Positions 26,297-35,534 of a DNA stretch of 53,409 bases are shown here, in pieces. A model generated the notes under the pieces. That model had not been told where the DNA came from. It ran no database searches and saw only the letters and a list, made by a program, of their open reading frames with translations. This stretch comes from Pseudoxanthobacter soli DSM 19599 (GTDB taxonomy: Bacteria > Pseudomonadota > Alphaproteobacteria > Rhizobiales > Segnochrobactraceae): positions 1 to 53,409 of the forward strand of contig CAMDHY010000016.1 of NCBI GenBank assembly GCA_945898215.1. Direction: 5' to 3'. Both the position numbers and the translations under genes were made by a program. Every line of letters begins with the position of its first letter. Position 1 is the first letter of the stretch.

Positions 26297-26530
26297 CGAT
26301 GCCTCCCCCCTCGTAGGGGAGGCTGTCGATGCGTTCTTGTCCTCCCCCTGTCAGGGGGGAGGACAGCCTTCGCGCAGCGAAGGCAGGTGGGGGCTCGTCA
26401 ATCCCAACGCAAACTTGAGTTCGGATTGACGGGCCCCACCCTGACCGCTGCGCGGTCTGTCCCTCCCCCTGTCAGGGGAGGGACGGGGCGGCGCGGCCCG
26501 ACCCTCCCGCAAGGGGAGGGTGAGCACCAC
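26297..26530. repeat. palindromic repeat family C
   Basis: No gene. The stretch contains cctccccctgtcagggg twice (from 26341 and near 26462), an internal hairpin gccttcgcgcagcgaaggc, and a long imperfect inverted repeat of about 20 bases (26387-26403 against 26424-26442) around ctcgtcaatcc / ggattgacggg. It lies between the entericidin and PBP1A stop codons (convergent genes), ending in accctcccgcaaggggagggt, a hairpin that could serve as a terminator for either gene. Confidence 0.7.
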
Positions 26531-26532
26531 AA

Positions 26533-28770
26533 TCAGCCCCCGAACAAACTCTTCAAGAAATCCCCGCCGCCGGCCGGCGGGATCACCCGGCTGCCCGCGC
26601 GCACCTCGGCGCCGCTTGCGCCGGCTGGCAGCTGCGGCATCACCGGCGACGGGCCGTCGACCGGAATCTGCGCCGCCGCGGCCACCGCGGCCTCCTGTGC
26701 CGCCTGGGCGCCCGGCAGTTCCGCCACCTGCATGCCCTCGTGCACACGCGCCATCAGCTTGCCCCACAGCGCCGCCGGCAACACGCCGCCGGTCGCCTTC
26801 GTCGGCTTGCCGTCGTCGTTGCCGAGCCAGATGCCCGCCGTGAAGTAGCCGGTGTAGCCGACGAACCAGGCGTCGCGCAGATCCTGGCTGGTGCCGGTCT
26901 TGCCGCCCGCCGGCCAGCCGGGGATGCGCGCCCGCTGCGCCGTGCCGGAGATCAGCGCCTCCGACAGCATGGCGTTCATCTGGCCGATCTGGGCGAGGTT
27001 GACCACCTGCCCCGGCCCGGAGCCGCGCTTCTCGTAGAGGAGCGTCCCGTCCTCCGTCCGGATGCGGCGGATGACGTGCGGCACCACCCCGTAGCCGCCG
27101 TTGGCGAACGGCGTGTAGGCGGCGGTGAGCTCGAGCAGCGTCACCTCCGAGGTGCCGAGCGCGATCGACAGGTTCGGGTTGAGCGCCGAGGCGATGCCGA
27201 GCCGGTGGGCGGTGTCGACCACCGAGATCGCCCCCACCTCGCTGCCGAGCTGCACGGCCACCGTGTTCAGCGAATTGGCCAGCGCCCGCTTCAGCGTCAC
27301 CTCGCCGTAGTTCTTGCGCGTGTAGTTCTCCGGCCGCCACTTGCCGAAGGCGACCGGCCGGTCGACGCGAACCGTCTCCGGCGTCAGGCCGTGCTCGAGC
27401 GCCGCGAGGTAGACGAACGGCTTGAACGCCGAGCCCGGCTGCCGGCGCGCGGTGACGGCGCGGTTGAACTGGCTCGCCTGGTAGTCGCGCCCGCCGACGA
27501 GGCCCTTCACCGCGCCCGCCCCGTCCATGACGACGACGGCGCCCTGGCTGACCCGCAGCTTCTCGCCCTCGGCGGCGAGGCCCTTCTGCAGCACGTCCTC
27601 GGCGGCGCGCTGGATCGAGGTGTCGATGGTGGTCTCCACCACGATGTCTTCCGACACCTGGCCGACGAAGCCCGGCACGAGGTCCATCACCCAGTCGGCG
27701 ACGTAGCCGGCGCTGTCGGCGGTCTGGCGGTTGACGATGCGGGCGGGCTCGGCGAGCGCCTGCTTCAGCTGCGCGTCGGTGATGTAGCCCTCCTCGCGCA
27801 TCGCGCCGAGCACGAGCGCGGCGCGGTCGCGCGCCGCCTGCAGGTCGTTCGTCGGCGCGTAGCGGGAGGGGGCCTTCAGCAGGCCGGCGATCATCGCGGC
27901 TTCCGCGATCGTCACCTCGCGTGCGGACTTGCCGAAATAGCGCCGCGCCGCCGCGTCGACGCCATAGGCGCCGGCGCCGAGATAGACGCGGTTCAGGTAC
28001 ATCTCGAGGATGGCGTCCTTCGAGTGCTCCGCCTCCAGCCAGAGCGACAGCACCACCTCCTGCATCTTGCGCTCGAAGGTGCGCGCCGGCTCGAGGAAGA
28101 GGTTCTTGGCGAGCTGCTGCGTCAGCGTCGAGCCGCCCTGGGTGGCGGCGCCGTTGCGGACGTTCACCACCATCGCCCGCGCGAGGCCGATCGGATCGAT
28201 GCCGAGGTGGCTGTAGAAGCGCCGGTCCTCGATCGCCATCACCGCCTGCGGCAGCGCCTTCGGCATCTCGGAAAGCGTCAGGGATTCGCCGCCGGTATCG
28301 CCGCGGTTGGCGATCGTCTCGCCGGTCTCCGAGACGATGCGGATGTTCGGCGGCCGCGCCGGCACCGCCCACTCGGAGGTCGGCGGCAGGGTGGCGGCGT
28401 AGTAGCCGAGCAGCCCGACGAAGGCGACGACGCCCCAGACGGCGAGGATCAGGCCCCAATAGATCCCGCCCTTCACCAGCCGGCCGAGGAGGCTGCGCTT
28501 CGGCGCGCGCCGGCGCGGCGACGCGGTGGCGGCCCGGGGGGACGTCCGCGCGGTGGCCTTGGGCGCCGGCTTGACGGCCTTCGCCGAGGCTGGGCGCGCC
28601 GCGGTGCGCTTCACGGGGGCTCGGGCCAGCGGCTCATCCTCCTCGAAGCCATCCTCCGCCGGAAACGCGCCGATGCGGTCGCGCCGGTCGAGGCTCAGCC
28701 CGTCGCGGGCCTTGCCCGCGCCGCTGAAGCTCGGCTCGCGGCGCTCGCCGCCGCCGTCAGATCGCGCCAT
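26533..28770 (-). CDS. penicillin-binding protein 1A family bifunctional PG synthase
   Basis: 745 residues. A basic, Ala/Pro/Lys-rich cytosolic tail (about 1-100) precedes one TM helix (about 102-124). The GT51 glycosyltransferase has the catalytic Glu181 in EDRRFYSHLGID and GGSTLTQQLAKNL. The transpeptidase has SxxK at Ser447 (SAFK), SLN at 500-502, and KTGT at 624. It polymerises glycan strands and cross-links peptides at the inner membrane. The start at 28770 is chosen over the GTG at 28818 because it has AGAGG upstream and avoids a non-conserved prefix. A LpoA-like putative activator is encoded 10 kb away at 36916. Confidence 0.93.
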   Translation of the reverse strand: MARSDGGGERREPSFSGAGKARDGLSLDRRDRIGAFPAEDGFEEDEPLARAPVKRTAARPASAKAVKPAPKATARTSPRAATASPRRRAPKRSLLGRLVKGGIYWGLILAVWGVVAFVGLLGYYAATLPPTSEWAVPARPPNIRIVSETGETIANRGDTGGESLTLSEMPKALPQAVMAIEDRRFYSHLGIDPIGLARAMVVNVRNGAATQGGSTLTQQLAKNLFLEPARTFERKMQEVVLSLWLEAEHSKDAILEMYLNRVYLGAGAYGVDAAARRYFGKSAREVTIAEAAMIAGLLKAPSRYAPTNDLQAARDRAALVLGAMREEGYITDAQLKQALAEPARIVNRQTADSAGYVADWVMDLVPGFVGQVSEDIVVETTIDTSIQRAAEDVLQKGLAAEGEKLRVSQGAVVVMDGAGAVKGLVGGRDYQASQFNRAVTARRQPGSAFKPFVYLAALEHGLTPETVRVDRPVAFGKWRPENYTRKNYGEVTLKRALANSLNTVAVQLGSEVGAISVVDTAHRLGIASALNPNLSIALGTSEVTLLELTAAYTPFANGGYGVVPHVIRRIRTEDGTLLYEKRGSGPGQVVNLAQIGQMNAMLSEALISGTAQRARIPGWPAGGKTGTSQDLRDAWFVGYTGYFTAGIWLGNDDGKPTKATGGVLPAALWGKLMARVHEGMQVAELPGAQAAQEAAVAAAAQIPVDGPSPVMPQLPAGASGAEVRAGSRVIPPAGGGDFLKSLFGG

Positions 28771-28874
28771 CCGCCGCCCAATCCTCTCGCCCGTTGCCAG
28801 CGAGGACGGGGAGTCCACTGTCGGTGTGGCGATTTAACGATCGGTGAAACCGATGCCGGCAATTGCAGGTATAT

Positions 28875-28891
28875 CCTTGGCTCGGCCAAGG
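28875..28891. promoter_or_regulatory. 17-bp palindrome between PBP1A and DUF3095 genes
   Basis: ccttggc-tcg-gccaagg is a perfect 7-bp inverted repeat with a 3-base centre in the 195-base gap between two divergent genes. It could be an operator for either. No regulator identified. Confidence 0.4.
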
Positions 28892-28965
28892 CCGGCGGCG
28901 GGGCGGAGCCGCACCGCCGCCCGAATCGCGGACGAGCCTGCCATGGCGACATCACGGGGGATCCG

Positions 28966-30153
28966 GTGACGGGGACGGGCGACCACGCGGCAACAGCCGG
29001 CTTCTACGATGGCGTACCCGTCGTCTCGGGGTTCGCCGATCTTGCCGACCCCGACCGATACCATCCGTTGCCGGATGACTGGACGCTCGCCGTCGCCGAC
29101 GTCGTGAACTCCACGGGCGCCGTCGCCGCTGGTCGTTCGAAGGCGGTCAATACCGCCGGCGCCGCGACCATCGCCGCTGTCACCAACGCGCTGGCCGGCC
29201 GCGCCTTCCCCTTCGTGTTCGCCGGTGACGGTGCGGCGCTGGCCGTCGGGCCGGACGACGCGGCCACGGTCGCCGCGGCGCTCGCCGCCACCGCGGTGTG
29301 GTGCCGCGAGGAGCTCGCGCTCGGCCTGCGCGTCGCGACCGTACCGGTCGGCGAGATCCGCGCCGGCGGGCGCGACGTGCGCGTCGCCCGCTTCGCCCCG
29401 TCCCCGGATGTCGCCTATGCGATGTTCGACGGCGGCGGCGTCGCCTGGGCGGAGCGGAGGATGAAGGACGGCGCCATCGGCCTGCCCGCGGCGCCGCCCG
29501 GCACGCGCCCGAACCTCGAGGGCCTCTCCTGCCGGTGGTCGGAGATCCCCGCGCAGCGCGGCGTCGTGCTGTCGCTGATCGCGGTGCCGGCGGGCGGCGG
29601 CGACCGGGAGGGATACCGCCGCCTCGTCGCCGACGTGCTCGCTCTGACCGACGAGCAGCCGGCCGCCGGCCGGCCGGTGCCGGACGGCGGCCCCGCCATC
29701 GTCTGGCCGCCGCCCGGCCTGGAACTCGAGGCGCGCGCCGCCCGCAAGCCGGGGACGTCGCTCGCGCTGCAGCGCCTCAAGGTCGGCGCCGCGACGCTGT
29801 TCGCCTACGTGCTGTTCCGCTTCGGCATGCGCCTCGGGCCCTTCGACCCGGCCATCTATCGCCGCACGCTCGTCGACAACACCGACTTCCGCAAGTTCGA
29901 GGACGGGCTGATGATGACGATCGACTGCACGCCGTCGGTAGCCGACCGCATCGTCGCCCGCCTCGACGCAGCGGTCGCCGAAGGCGTCGCCCGCGCCGGC
30001 GCGCACCGCCAGGCCTCTGCGCTGATGACCTGCTTCGTGCCCTCGCCACTGCGCAACGACCACGTCCACTTCATCGACGGCGCCGGCGGTGGCTACGCGG
30101 CCGCGGCCCAGCAGCTGAAGGCGCTGCCGGCGCACCCCGCCGCGGCGGGCTGA
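28966..30153 (+). CDS. DUF3095 family protein with cyclase-like metal motifs
   Basis: 395 residues, the usual DUF3095 length. The N-terminal part looks like a class III nucleotide-cyclase fold: strand WTLAVADVVNST with Asp45, and FPFVFAGDG with Asp88, a spacing of 43 residues, very close to that of the two metal-binding aspartates in class III cyclases. The purine-specifying and transition-state residues of real cyclases are not recognisable, so activity is unproven. A C-terminal domain of about 150 residues (from LKVGAATLFAYVLF) has one hydrophobic stretch. The GTG start overlaps the stop of a possible 8-codon mini-ORF (28943-28969, GTGA). Function unknown. Confidence 0.8.
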   Translation: MTGTGDHAATAGFYDGVPVVSGFADLADPDRYHPLPDDWTLAVADVVNSTGAVAAGRSKAVNTAGAATIAAVTNALAGRAFPFVFAGDGAALAVGPDDAATVAAALAATAVWCREELALGLRVATVPVGEIRAGGRDVRVARFAPSPDVAYAMFDGGGVAWAERRMKDGAIGLPAAPPGTRPNLEGLSCRWSEIPAQRGVVLSLIAVPAGGGDREGYRRLVADVLALTDEQPAAGRPVPDGGPAIVWPPPGLELEARAARKPGTSLALQRLKVGAATLFAYVLFRFGMRLGPFDPAIYRRTLVDNTDFRKFEDGLMMTIDCTPSVADRIVARLDAAVAEGVARAGAHRQASALMTCFVPSPLRNDHVHFIDGAGGGYAAAAQQLKALPAHPAAAG

Positions 30154-30186
30154 CCGCCGCCCGTCCTCTCCGGCCCGAAGACTCAG

Positions 30187-30834
30187 TCAAATCGTGGTCG
30201 CGCCGGCGAACGCGATCCGCATGACGAAGCGCCGCGGCGTCGGCCGACCGACCTCGCGGAAGCCGGCGTCGGCGAAGACGCTGCGGCTGCCGACGTGGAG
30301 CTCTCCCCAGGCAATGTCCTCGCCGGGCGTCGTCGCCATCGGATAACCCTCGAGGGCGCGGGCGCCGCGCTCGCGGGCGAACGCCACCGCCGCCCGCGCC
30401 AGGGCGCGGCTGACGCCCTGCCGGCGATAGCCGGCGCGGGTGAACAGGCAGGTGACGGCCCAGACGCCGGTGTCGGCCTTGTCCTCGTCGCGCCCGAGCC
30501 ACGGCACGCGGTAGACGCGCCTCAGCCCCTCGTAGTGGGCGCGTGGCTCCACGGCGCACCAGCCGGCCGGCACGCCGCCGAGGGAGGCGACGAGCCCGGT
30601 CGTCGCCGTCGCCGCCGGGTCGCCGCAGCCGGTCTGGCGGCGCAGGCGGTCGGCGCGGACCTCCGCCGGCCACGACCGGAAGGCCTCGCGCGGGGCGAGC
30701 TTGTAGCGCTGGCACCAGCAGGCGGCCGCCTCGCCGCGCGTGCCGAAGATCGCCGCGATGTCCTCCCACGTCGCCTCGTTCGCGGGAACGACGACGATGG
30801 CGGGATCGGTCGACGCGGGCTGCGCGGGTCTCAT
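30187..30834 (-). CDS. GNAT family N-acetyltransferase
   Basis: 215 residues. The acetyl-CoA-binding motif A is visible as VTCLFTRAGYRRQGVSRALARAAVAFARERGARALEGYP (about 128-166), with the R-x-Q-G-V pyrophosphate loop. The N-terminal CWCQRYKL and GWCAVEPRAHY segments resemble a GNAT subgroup often annotated only as acetyltransferase. GGAGG precedes the ATG at 30834. It transfers an acetyl group to an amine substrate that cannot be predicted. Divergent from polA. Confidence 0.88.
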   Translation of the reverse strand: MRPAQPASTDPAIVVVPANEATWEDIAAIFGTRGEAAACWCQRYKLAPREAFRSWPAEVRADRLRRQTGCGDPAATATTGLVASLGGVPAGWCAVEPRAHYEGLRRVYRVPWLGRDEDKADTGVWAVTCLFTRAGYRRQGVSRALARAAVAFARERGARALEGYPMATTPGEDIAWGELHVGSRSVFADAGFREVGRPTPRRFVMRIAFAGATTI

Positions 30835-30992
30835 GGCCCAGCCTCCGATGGTTGCGGCCACCTGTTCCGTCCCCGCAGGATAGCAGGCCGGACGATCATG
30901 CGGCAACGCCGGGCGGAGGGGGCTGCCGCGCTTCCGAGCGACCCGAACCCTTCCCCTTTCCTCCCCTTCGCCGCGGTGGCATGGTCCCGCCC

Positions 30993-33900
30993 ATGTCGGA
31001 CGCACCCCCCCAGGCCGCCCCCGAGCCGGCCCCCGTTCACCCCGGACCGAAGCCGCTCGGACCCGGCGACCGCCTGTTCCTGGTCGACGGCTCCTCCTTC
31101 GTCTTCCGCGCCTACTTCCAGTCGATGAACCAGGATCGGAAGTACAACTACCGCTCCGACGGCCTGCCGACCGGGGCGGTCAGACTGTTCTGCACCAAGC
31201 TCCTGCAGTTCCTGCGCGAGGGGGCGGCCGGCGTCGTGCCGACCCACCTCGCCATCATCTTCGACAAGTCCGAGAAGACGTTCCGCAACGACCTCTATGA
31301 CGGCTACAAGGCGCACCGGCCGGAGCCGCCGGCGGACCTCGTGCCGCAGTTCCCGCTGATGCGCGCCGCCGTCGAGGCGTTCGGGCTGTCGCCGATCGAG
31401 ATGGGCGGCTACGAGGCCGACGACCTCATCGCCACCTATGCCAAGGAGGCCCGCGCCGCCGGCGCCGAGACGCTGATCGTCTCCGCCGACAAGGACCTGA
31501 TGCAGCTGATCGGCCCCGGCGTGTCGATGTACGACCCGGCCTCAGGCGATTCGAAGAAGGGCTCCTTCCGCGCCGAGCGCTTCATCGGCGTACCGGAGGT
31601 GCTGGAGTATTTCGGCGTGCCGCCGGAGAAGGTGGTCGACGTGCAGTCGCTCGCCGGCGACGCTACCGACAACGTCCCCGGCGTGCCCGGCATCGGCATC
31701 AAGACCGCCGCCACCCTCATCAACGAGTACGGCGACCTCGACACGCTGCTTGCCCGCGCCGGCGAGATCAAGCAGCCGAAGCGGCGCGAGGCGCTGATCG
31801 CCAATGCCGACAAGGCGCGGCTGTCGCGCAGCCTGGTGCAACTCGACGACAACGCCCCGCTCCCCGTTCCCGCCGCCGAACTCGCGGTGGTGCCGCTCGA
31901 TGCGAAGCACCTCGTCGCCTTCCTGAAGGGCCTCGAGTTCACCACCATCACGCGTCGCGTCGGCGAGCTCTACGAGGTCGACGCCGGCGCCATCGAGCCG
32001 GCGATCGTCATGGTGCCGGGCTTCCCGCCCGAGCCCGATCCGGCCGCCGAGGGCGCCTTCGCCGGCGGCACGCCCGAGACCGCGGCCACCGCGCCCGGCG
32101 ATGGTTCCACCCCGGCCGATCTGGTCGCGAGCCGCCGCGGCAGCGCCATGGCGGTGGCCGTCGACACCTCCGCCTACGAGACCGTCGGCACCCTCGACCG
32201 CCTCGACGCCTGGATCGCTGAGGCGCGCGTGCGCGGCCTCGTCGCCTTCGATACCGAGACGACCTCGCTAGACCCGATGCAGGCCGATCTCGTCGGCGTG
32301 TCACTGGCGCTGGAGCCGGGGCGCGCCTGCTACATCCCGATCGGCCACCGCGCCGCGACGGACCTCTTCGAGGGTGGCGGGCTCCATCCCGGCCAGCTGC
32401 CGATGGCCGACGTGCTCGCCCGCCTGAAGCCGCTGATGGAGGACCCGGCCGTCCTCAAGGTGGCGCAGAACCTCAAGTTCGACGCCCTCATGCTCGCCCG
32501 CTACGGCGTCGCCACGGCGCCGGCCGACGACACCATGCTGATGTCCTATGCGCTCGATGCCGGACGCGGCAATCACGGCATGGACGAGCTCTCCGAGCGC
32601 CACCTCGGCCACAAGCCGATCGCCTTCAAGGAGGTCGCCGGGTCCGGCAAGGGGGCGGTCACCTTCGACGCCGTGCCGATCGACCGCGCCACCGCCTATG
32701 CGGCGGAAGACGCCGACGTGACGCTGCGCCTCTGGCTGATCTTCAAGGCGCGCCTACCGGCGGAACAGATGACCACCGTCTACGAGACGCTGGAGCGGCC
32801 GCTGTCATCGGTGCTCGCCCGCATGGAGCAGCGCGGCATCTCGATCGACCGGCAGATCCTGTCGCGGCTGTCCGGCGAGTTCGCCCAGGTGATGGCGCGC
32901 GTCGAGTCGGAAATCGGCGAGATCGCCGGCGAGCCCTTCAATGTCGGCTCGCCGAAGCAGCTCGGCGACATCCTGTTCGGCAAGATGGGCCTGCCCGGCG
33001 GTCGCAAGACCAAGACCGGCGCCTGGGGAACCGGTGCCGACGTACTGGAGGAACTCGCCGACCAGGGCCACCCGCTGCCGAAGAAGATCCTCGAGTGGCG
33101 CCAGCTCGCCAAGCTCAAGTCCACCTACACCGACGCGCTGCCGACCTACGTCAATCCGGAGACCGGCCGCGTCCACACCTCGTTCGCGATGGCGGCCACC
33201 ACCACCGGCCGGCTCTCCTCGTCGGAGCCGAACCTGCAGAACATCCCGGTCCGCACCGAGGAGGGGCGCAAGATCCGCACCGCCTTCGTGGCGCCGGCCG
33301 GCCGCAAGCTGCTCTCGGCCGACTACAGCCAGATCGAGCTGCGCGTGCTCGCCCACATCGCCGACATCCCGCAGCTCCGCCAGGCCTTCGCCGACGGGCA
33401 GGACATCCACGCGATGACGGCGTCGGAAATGTTCGGGGTGCCGATCGCGGGCATGGACCCGATGGTCCGCCGCCGCGCCAAGGCGATCAACTTCGGCATC
33501 ATCTACGGCATCTCGGCCTTCGGGCTCGCAAACCAGCTCGGCATCGGCCGCGAGGAGGCGGGCGCCTACATCCGCAAGTACTTCGAGCGCTTCCCCGGCA
33601 TCCGCGACTACATGGATTCGACCCGAGCCTTCGTGCGGGCGAACGGCTTCGTCACCACCCTGTTCGGCCGCAAGGCGCACTATCCGGAGATCGACAGCCC
33701 CAACCCGTCGATGCGCGCCTTCCTCGAGCGCGCCGCCATCAACGCCCCGATCCAGGGCTCCGCCGCCGACATCATCCGCCGCGCCATGGTCCGCATGGAC
33801 GCCGCGCTGGAGAAGGCGGGGCTGTCGGCCCTGATGCTGCTGCAGGTCCACGACGAACTCGTCTTCGAGCTTCCCGAGGAGGAGGTTGCGGCGACGATCC

Positions 33901-34007
33901 CCATCGTCACCGCGGTGATGGAAGAGGCGGCCGAGCCGGCCGTGCAGATGCGCGTGCCGCTGAAGGTCGACGCGCGGGCCGCCGGCAACTGGGACGAGGC
34001 GCACTGA
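30993..34007 (+). CDS. polA: DNA polymerase I
   Basis: 1004 residues with all three domains. The 5'-3' flap nuclease (about 24-310; YEADDLIATYA, SADKDLMQL, GDATDNVPGVPGIG) is complete. The 3'-5' exonuclease retains its catalytic residues (Asp420 and Glu422 in DTETTS). In the polymerase, motif A DYSQIELR starts at Asp777, motif B is RRRAKAINFGIIYG, and motif C QVHDE has Asp954. A Pro/Ala-rich linker of about 60 residues joins the two nucleases, making it longer than the E. coli enzyme. It matures Okazaki fragments and fills repair gaps. The ATG at 30993 is the first that fits the family N-terminus. Confidence 0.97.
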   Translation: MSDAPPQAAPEPAPVHPGPKPLGPGDRLFLVDGSSFVFRAYFQSMNQDRKYNYRSDGLPTGAVRLFCTKLLQFLREGAAGVVPTHLAIIFDKSEKTFRNDLYDGYKAHRPEPPADLVPQFPLMRAAVEAFGLSPIEMGGYEADDLIATYAKEARAAGAETLIVSADKDLMQLIGPGVSMYDPASGDSKKGSFRAERFIGVPEVLEYFGVPPEKVVDVQSLAGDATDNVPGVPGIGIKTAATLINEYGDLDTLLARAGEIKQPKRREALIANADKARLSRSLVQLDDNAPLPVPAAELAVVPLDAKHLVAFLKGLEFTTITRRVGELYEVDAGAIEPAIVMVPGFPPEPDPAAEGAFAGGTPETAATAPGDGSTPADLVASRRGSAMAVAVDTSAYETVGTLDRLDAWIAEARVRGLVAFDTETTSLDPMQADLVGVSLALEPGRACYIPIGHRAATDLFEGGGLHPGQLPMADVLARLKPLMEDPAVLKVAQNLKFDALMLARYGVATAPADDTMLMSYALDAGRGNHGMDELSERHLGHKPIAFKEVAGSGKGAVTFDAVPIDRATAYAAEDADVTLRLWLIFKARLPAEQMTTVYETLERPLSSVLARMEQRGISIDRQILSRLSGEFAQVMARVESEIGEIAGEPFNVGSPKQLGDILFGKMGLPGGRKTKTGAWGTGADVLEELADQGHPLPKKILEWRQLAKLKSTYTDALPTYVNPETGRVHTSFAMAATTTGRLSSSEPNLQNIPVRTEEGRKIRTAFVAPAGRKLLSADYSQIELRVLAHIADIPQLRQAFADGQDIHAMTASEMFGVPIAGMDPMVRRRAKAINFGIIYGISAFGLANQLGIGREEAGAYIRKYFERFPGIRDYMDSTRAFVRANGFVTTLFGRKAHYPEIDSPNPSMRAFLERAAINAPIQGSAADIIRRAMVRMDAALEKAGLSALMLLQVHDELVFELPEEEVAATIPIVTAVMEEAAEPAVQMRVPLKVDARAAGNWDEAH

Positions 34008-34040
34008 GGGGGCTTCCCCCTCGCACCTTCCCCTCCGGAG

Positions 34041-34155
34041 TCATTCCCGGGCTTGTCCCGGGAACCCATTCCTCTCGGCGAGGGAGGCGCCCGAAGTCAG
34101 CCGCCCCGCCCGTCGCCACCGTCGCATGGGTTCCCGGCACAAGGCCGGGAATGAC
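34041..34155. repeat. palindromic repeat family A after polA
   Basis: Two 30-base arms in inverted orientation (34041-34070 and 34126-34155) enclose 55 bases. Each arm has its own hairpin of the form ttcccggg-cttgt-cccgggaa. The same arm occurs at 40823-40851, 40906-40935, 40951-40970 (partial) and 41058-41087. No gene lies in this part of the 440-base gap. Confidence 0.75.
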
Positions 34156-34221
34156 CACGGAGAGGGTGGCGGATAGATCTCATTACGATGCGGGGCCGCC
34201 CGCCAAACGTCCGCGGGCTTT

Positions 34222-34408
34222 CCCCTTCTCCCGGCCGAAGGCGGGGAGAAGGTGCCCGAAGGGCGGATGAGGGCCGCGCGGCGGAAGCCGTGCGGAAGTC
34301 TCAGGGCGCCGAACGCCGAGGACGCCGCTTCCGCGCCGCCGAAGCGGCGCGGCCCTCACCCGGCCCTTCGGGCCACCCTCTCCCGGCGTGTGCCGGGAGA
34401 GGGAGAAG
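34222..34408. repeat. palindromic repeat family B
   Basis: Left arm: hairpin ccttctcccggcc...ggagaagg, then gcccgaagggcggatgaggg. Right arm: ggccctcacccggcccttcgggcc, then the hairpin ctctcccggc...gccgggagag. The centre holds shorter GC palindromes. It fills the rest of the polA/GST intergenic region. Confidence 0.75.
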
Positions 34409-34447
34409 CCACCGTCGCACACCGGTGATCGGGCGGACGCCCTAGCC

Positions 34448-35068
34448 TCACGTCAGCGGGATCATCACCGCGTCGCGATAGGCCTTCCGCTCGGTCAGGC
34501 GCTGGTACCAGGCCTCGACGTGCGGGAGTGACGGGCGCTCGATCGGCAGGTTGAAGTAGCCGTAGGCGGCGCAGCCGAGCGGGATGTCGCCGATGGTCAG
34601 CTCCTCGCCGCCGAGGAACGGCCGGTCGGCGAGTGCCGTCTCGATGATCGCGAGCAGCTTGCCGCACTCGGCGGCAGCATTGGCGATGGCGGCGGGGTCG
34701 CGCTTCTCCGGCGGCAGCCGCACGAGTGGCAGGAAGACCTGGCCGAACGGGCCGGCGAAGCTCGTCGACGACCAGTCCATCCAGCGGTCGGCGAGGCCGC
34801 GGGCGGCCGGGTCGGTCGGCCACAGGCCGCCGGCGCCGTGCTTGGCGGCGAGGTAGCGGACGATGGCGTTCGATTCCCACAGGATGTAGCCGTCGTCGTC
34901 GATGGTCGGCACCTTGCCGTTCGGGTTCATCGAGCGGTAGCCGGCCTCGCCGACGAGGCCGAAGGCGCCGCCGGCGTCGATCCGCTCGTGGGGGAGGCCG
35001 AGCTCGCCGACGCACCACATCACCTTCTTGACGTTGACCGAGTTCGACCGGCCCCAGATCTTCAGCAT
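34448..35068 (-). CDS. glutathione S-transferase
   Basis: 206 residues. The thioredoxin-like N-domain reads KIWGRSNSVNVKKVMWCVGELGLPHERIDAG, with the GSH-binding cis-proline in GKVPTIDDDG and the ES pair in LWESNAIVRYLAAKHG. The C-domain is helical with FLGGEELTIGDIPLGC. It resembles small bacterial theta-like GSTs that conjugate glutathione to electrophiles. GAGGAAA precedes the ATG, which lies 7 bases after the dut stop, so it is the third gene of a coaBC-dut-GST operon. gshB, which supplies glutathione, is 5 kb away. Confidence 0.92.
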   Translation of the reverse strand: MLKIWGRSNSVNVKKVMWCVGELGLPHERIDAGGAFGLVGEAGYRSMNPNGKVPTIDDDGYILWESNAIVRYLAAKHGAGGLWPTDPAARGLADRWMDWSSTSFAGPFGQVFLPLVRLPPEKRDPAAIANAAAECGKLLAIIETALADRPFLGGEELTIGDIPLGCAAYGYFNLPIERPSLPHVEAWYQRLTERKAYRDAVMIPLT

Positions 35069-35075
35069 GGTTTCC

Positions 35076-35534
35076 TCACCGTCCCGTCGAGCCGAATCCG
35101 CCGGCGCCGCGCGCCGTGTCGTCGAGCTCCGTTGCTTCTTCGACCGTCACCGCCGTCACGGGCGCCACCACCAGCTGCGCGATGCGCAGGCCGCGGGTGA
35201 CCGTGAACGGCTCGGCGCCGTGGTTGATCAGGATGACCTGCACCTCGCCGCGATAGTCGGCGTCGATGGTGCCCGGCGCGTTCAGCACCGTCACGCCGTG
35301 CCTGTCGGCGAGGCCGGAGCGCGGCCGCACCTGCCCCTCGTGGCCCGTTGGAATCGCGAGCGAAAACCCCGTCGGCACCCGCGCGCGACCGCCGGGCGGC
35401 AGCACCATCGGACGACCGTCGGCGACGGCGGCCATCAGGTCGAGGCCGGCGGCGGCGCCGGTGGCGGCGGCCGGCAGCGGCAGGCCGGCACCGTGGGGCA
35501 GACGGAGAAGCTTCAGGGAAATCAACGCGATCAC
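35076..35534 (-). CDS. dut: dUTP diphosphatase
   Basis: 152 residues with the five dUTPase motifs: [10 protein letters not shown] (1), [12 protein letters not shown] (2), [13 protein letters not shown] (3, with catalytic Asp), [10 protein letters not shown] (4) and the C-terminal [10 protein letters not shown] (5). It hydrolyses dUTP to dUMP and PPi as a homotrimer. The GTG start overlaps the coaBC stop (GTGA), so translation is coupled. The coaBC-dut pairing is common in bacteria. Confidence 0.96.
   Translation of the reverse strand: MIALISLKLLRLPHGAGLPLPAAATGAAAGLDLMAAVADGRPMVLPPGGRARVPTGFSLAIPTGHEGQVRPRSGLADRHGVTVLNAPGTIDADYRGEVQVILINHGAEPFTVTRGLRIAQLVVAPVTAVTVEEATELDDTARGAGGFGSTGR

Noticed and set aside
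26740-28960. Long plus-strand frame upstream of DUF3095
   Set aside because: It is antisense to PBP1A and has no family features; DUF3095 begins at the GTG at 28966.
30543-30992. N-terminal extension of polA to 30543
   Set aside because: The region is antisense to the GNAT gene and does not resemble any polymerase I N-terminus.
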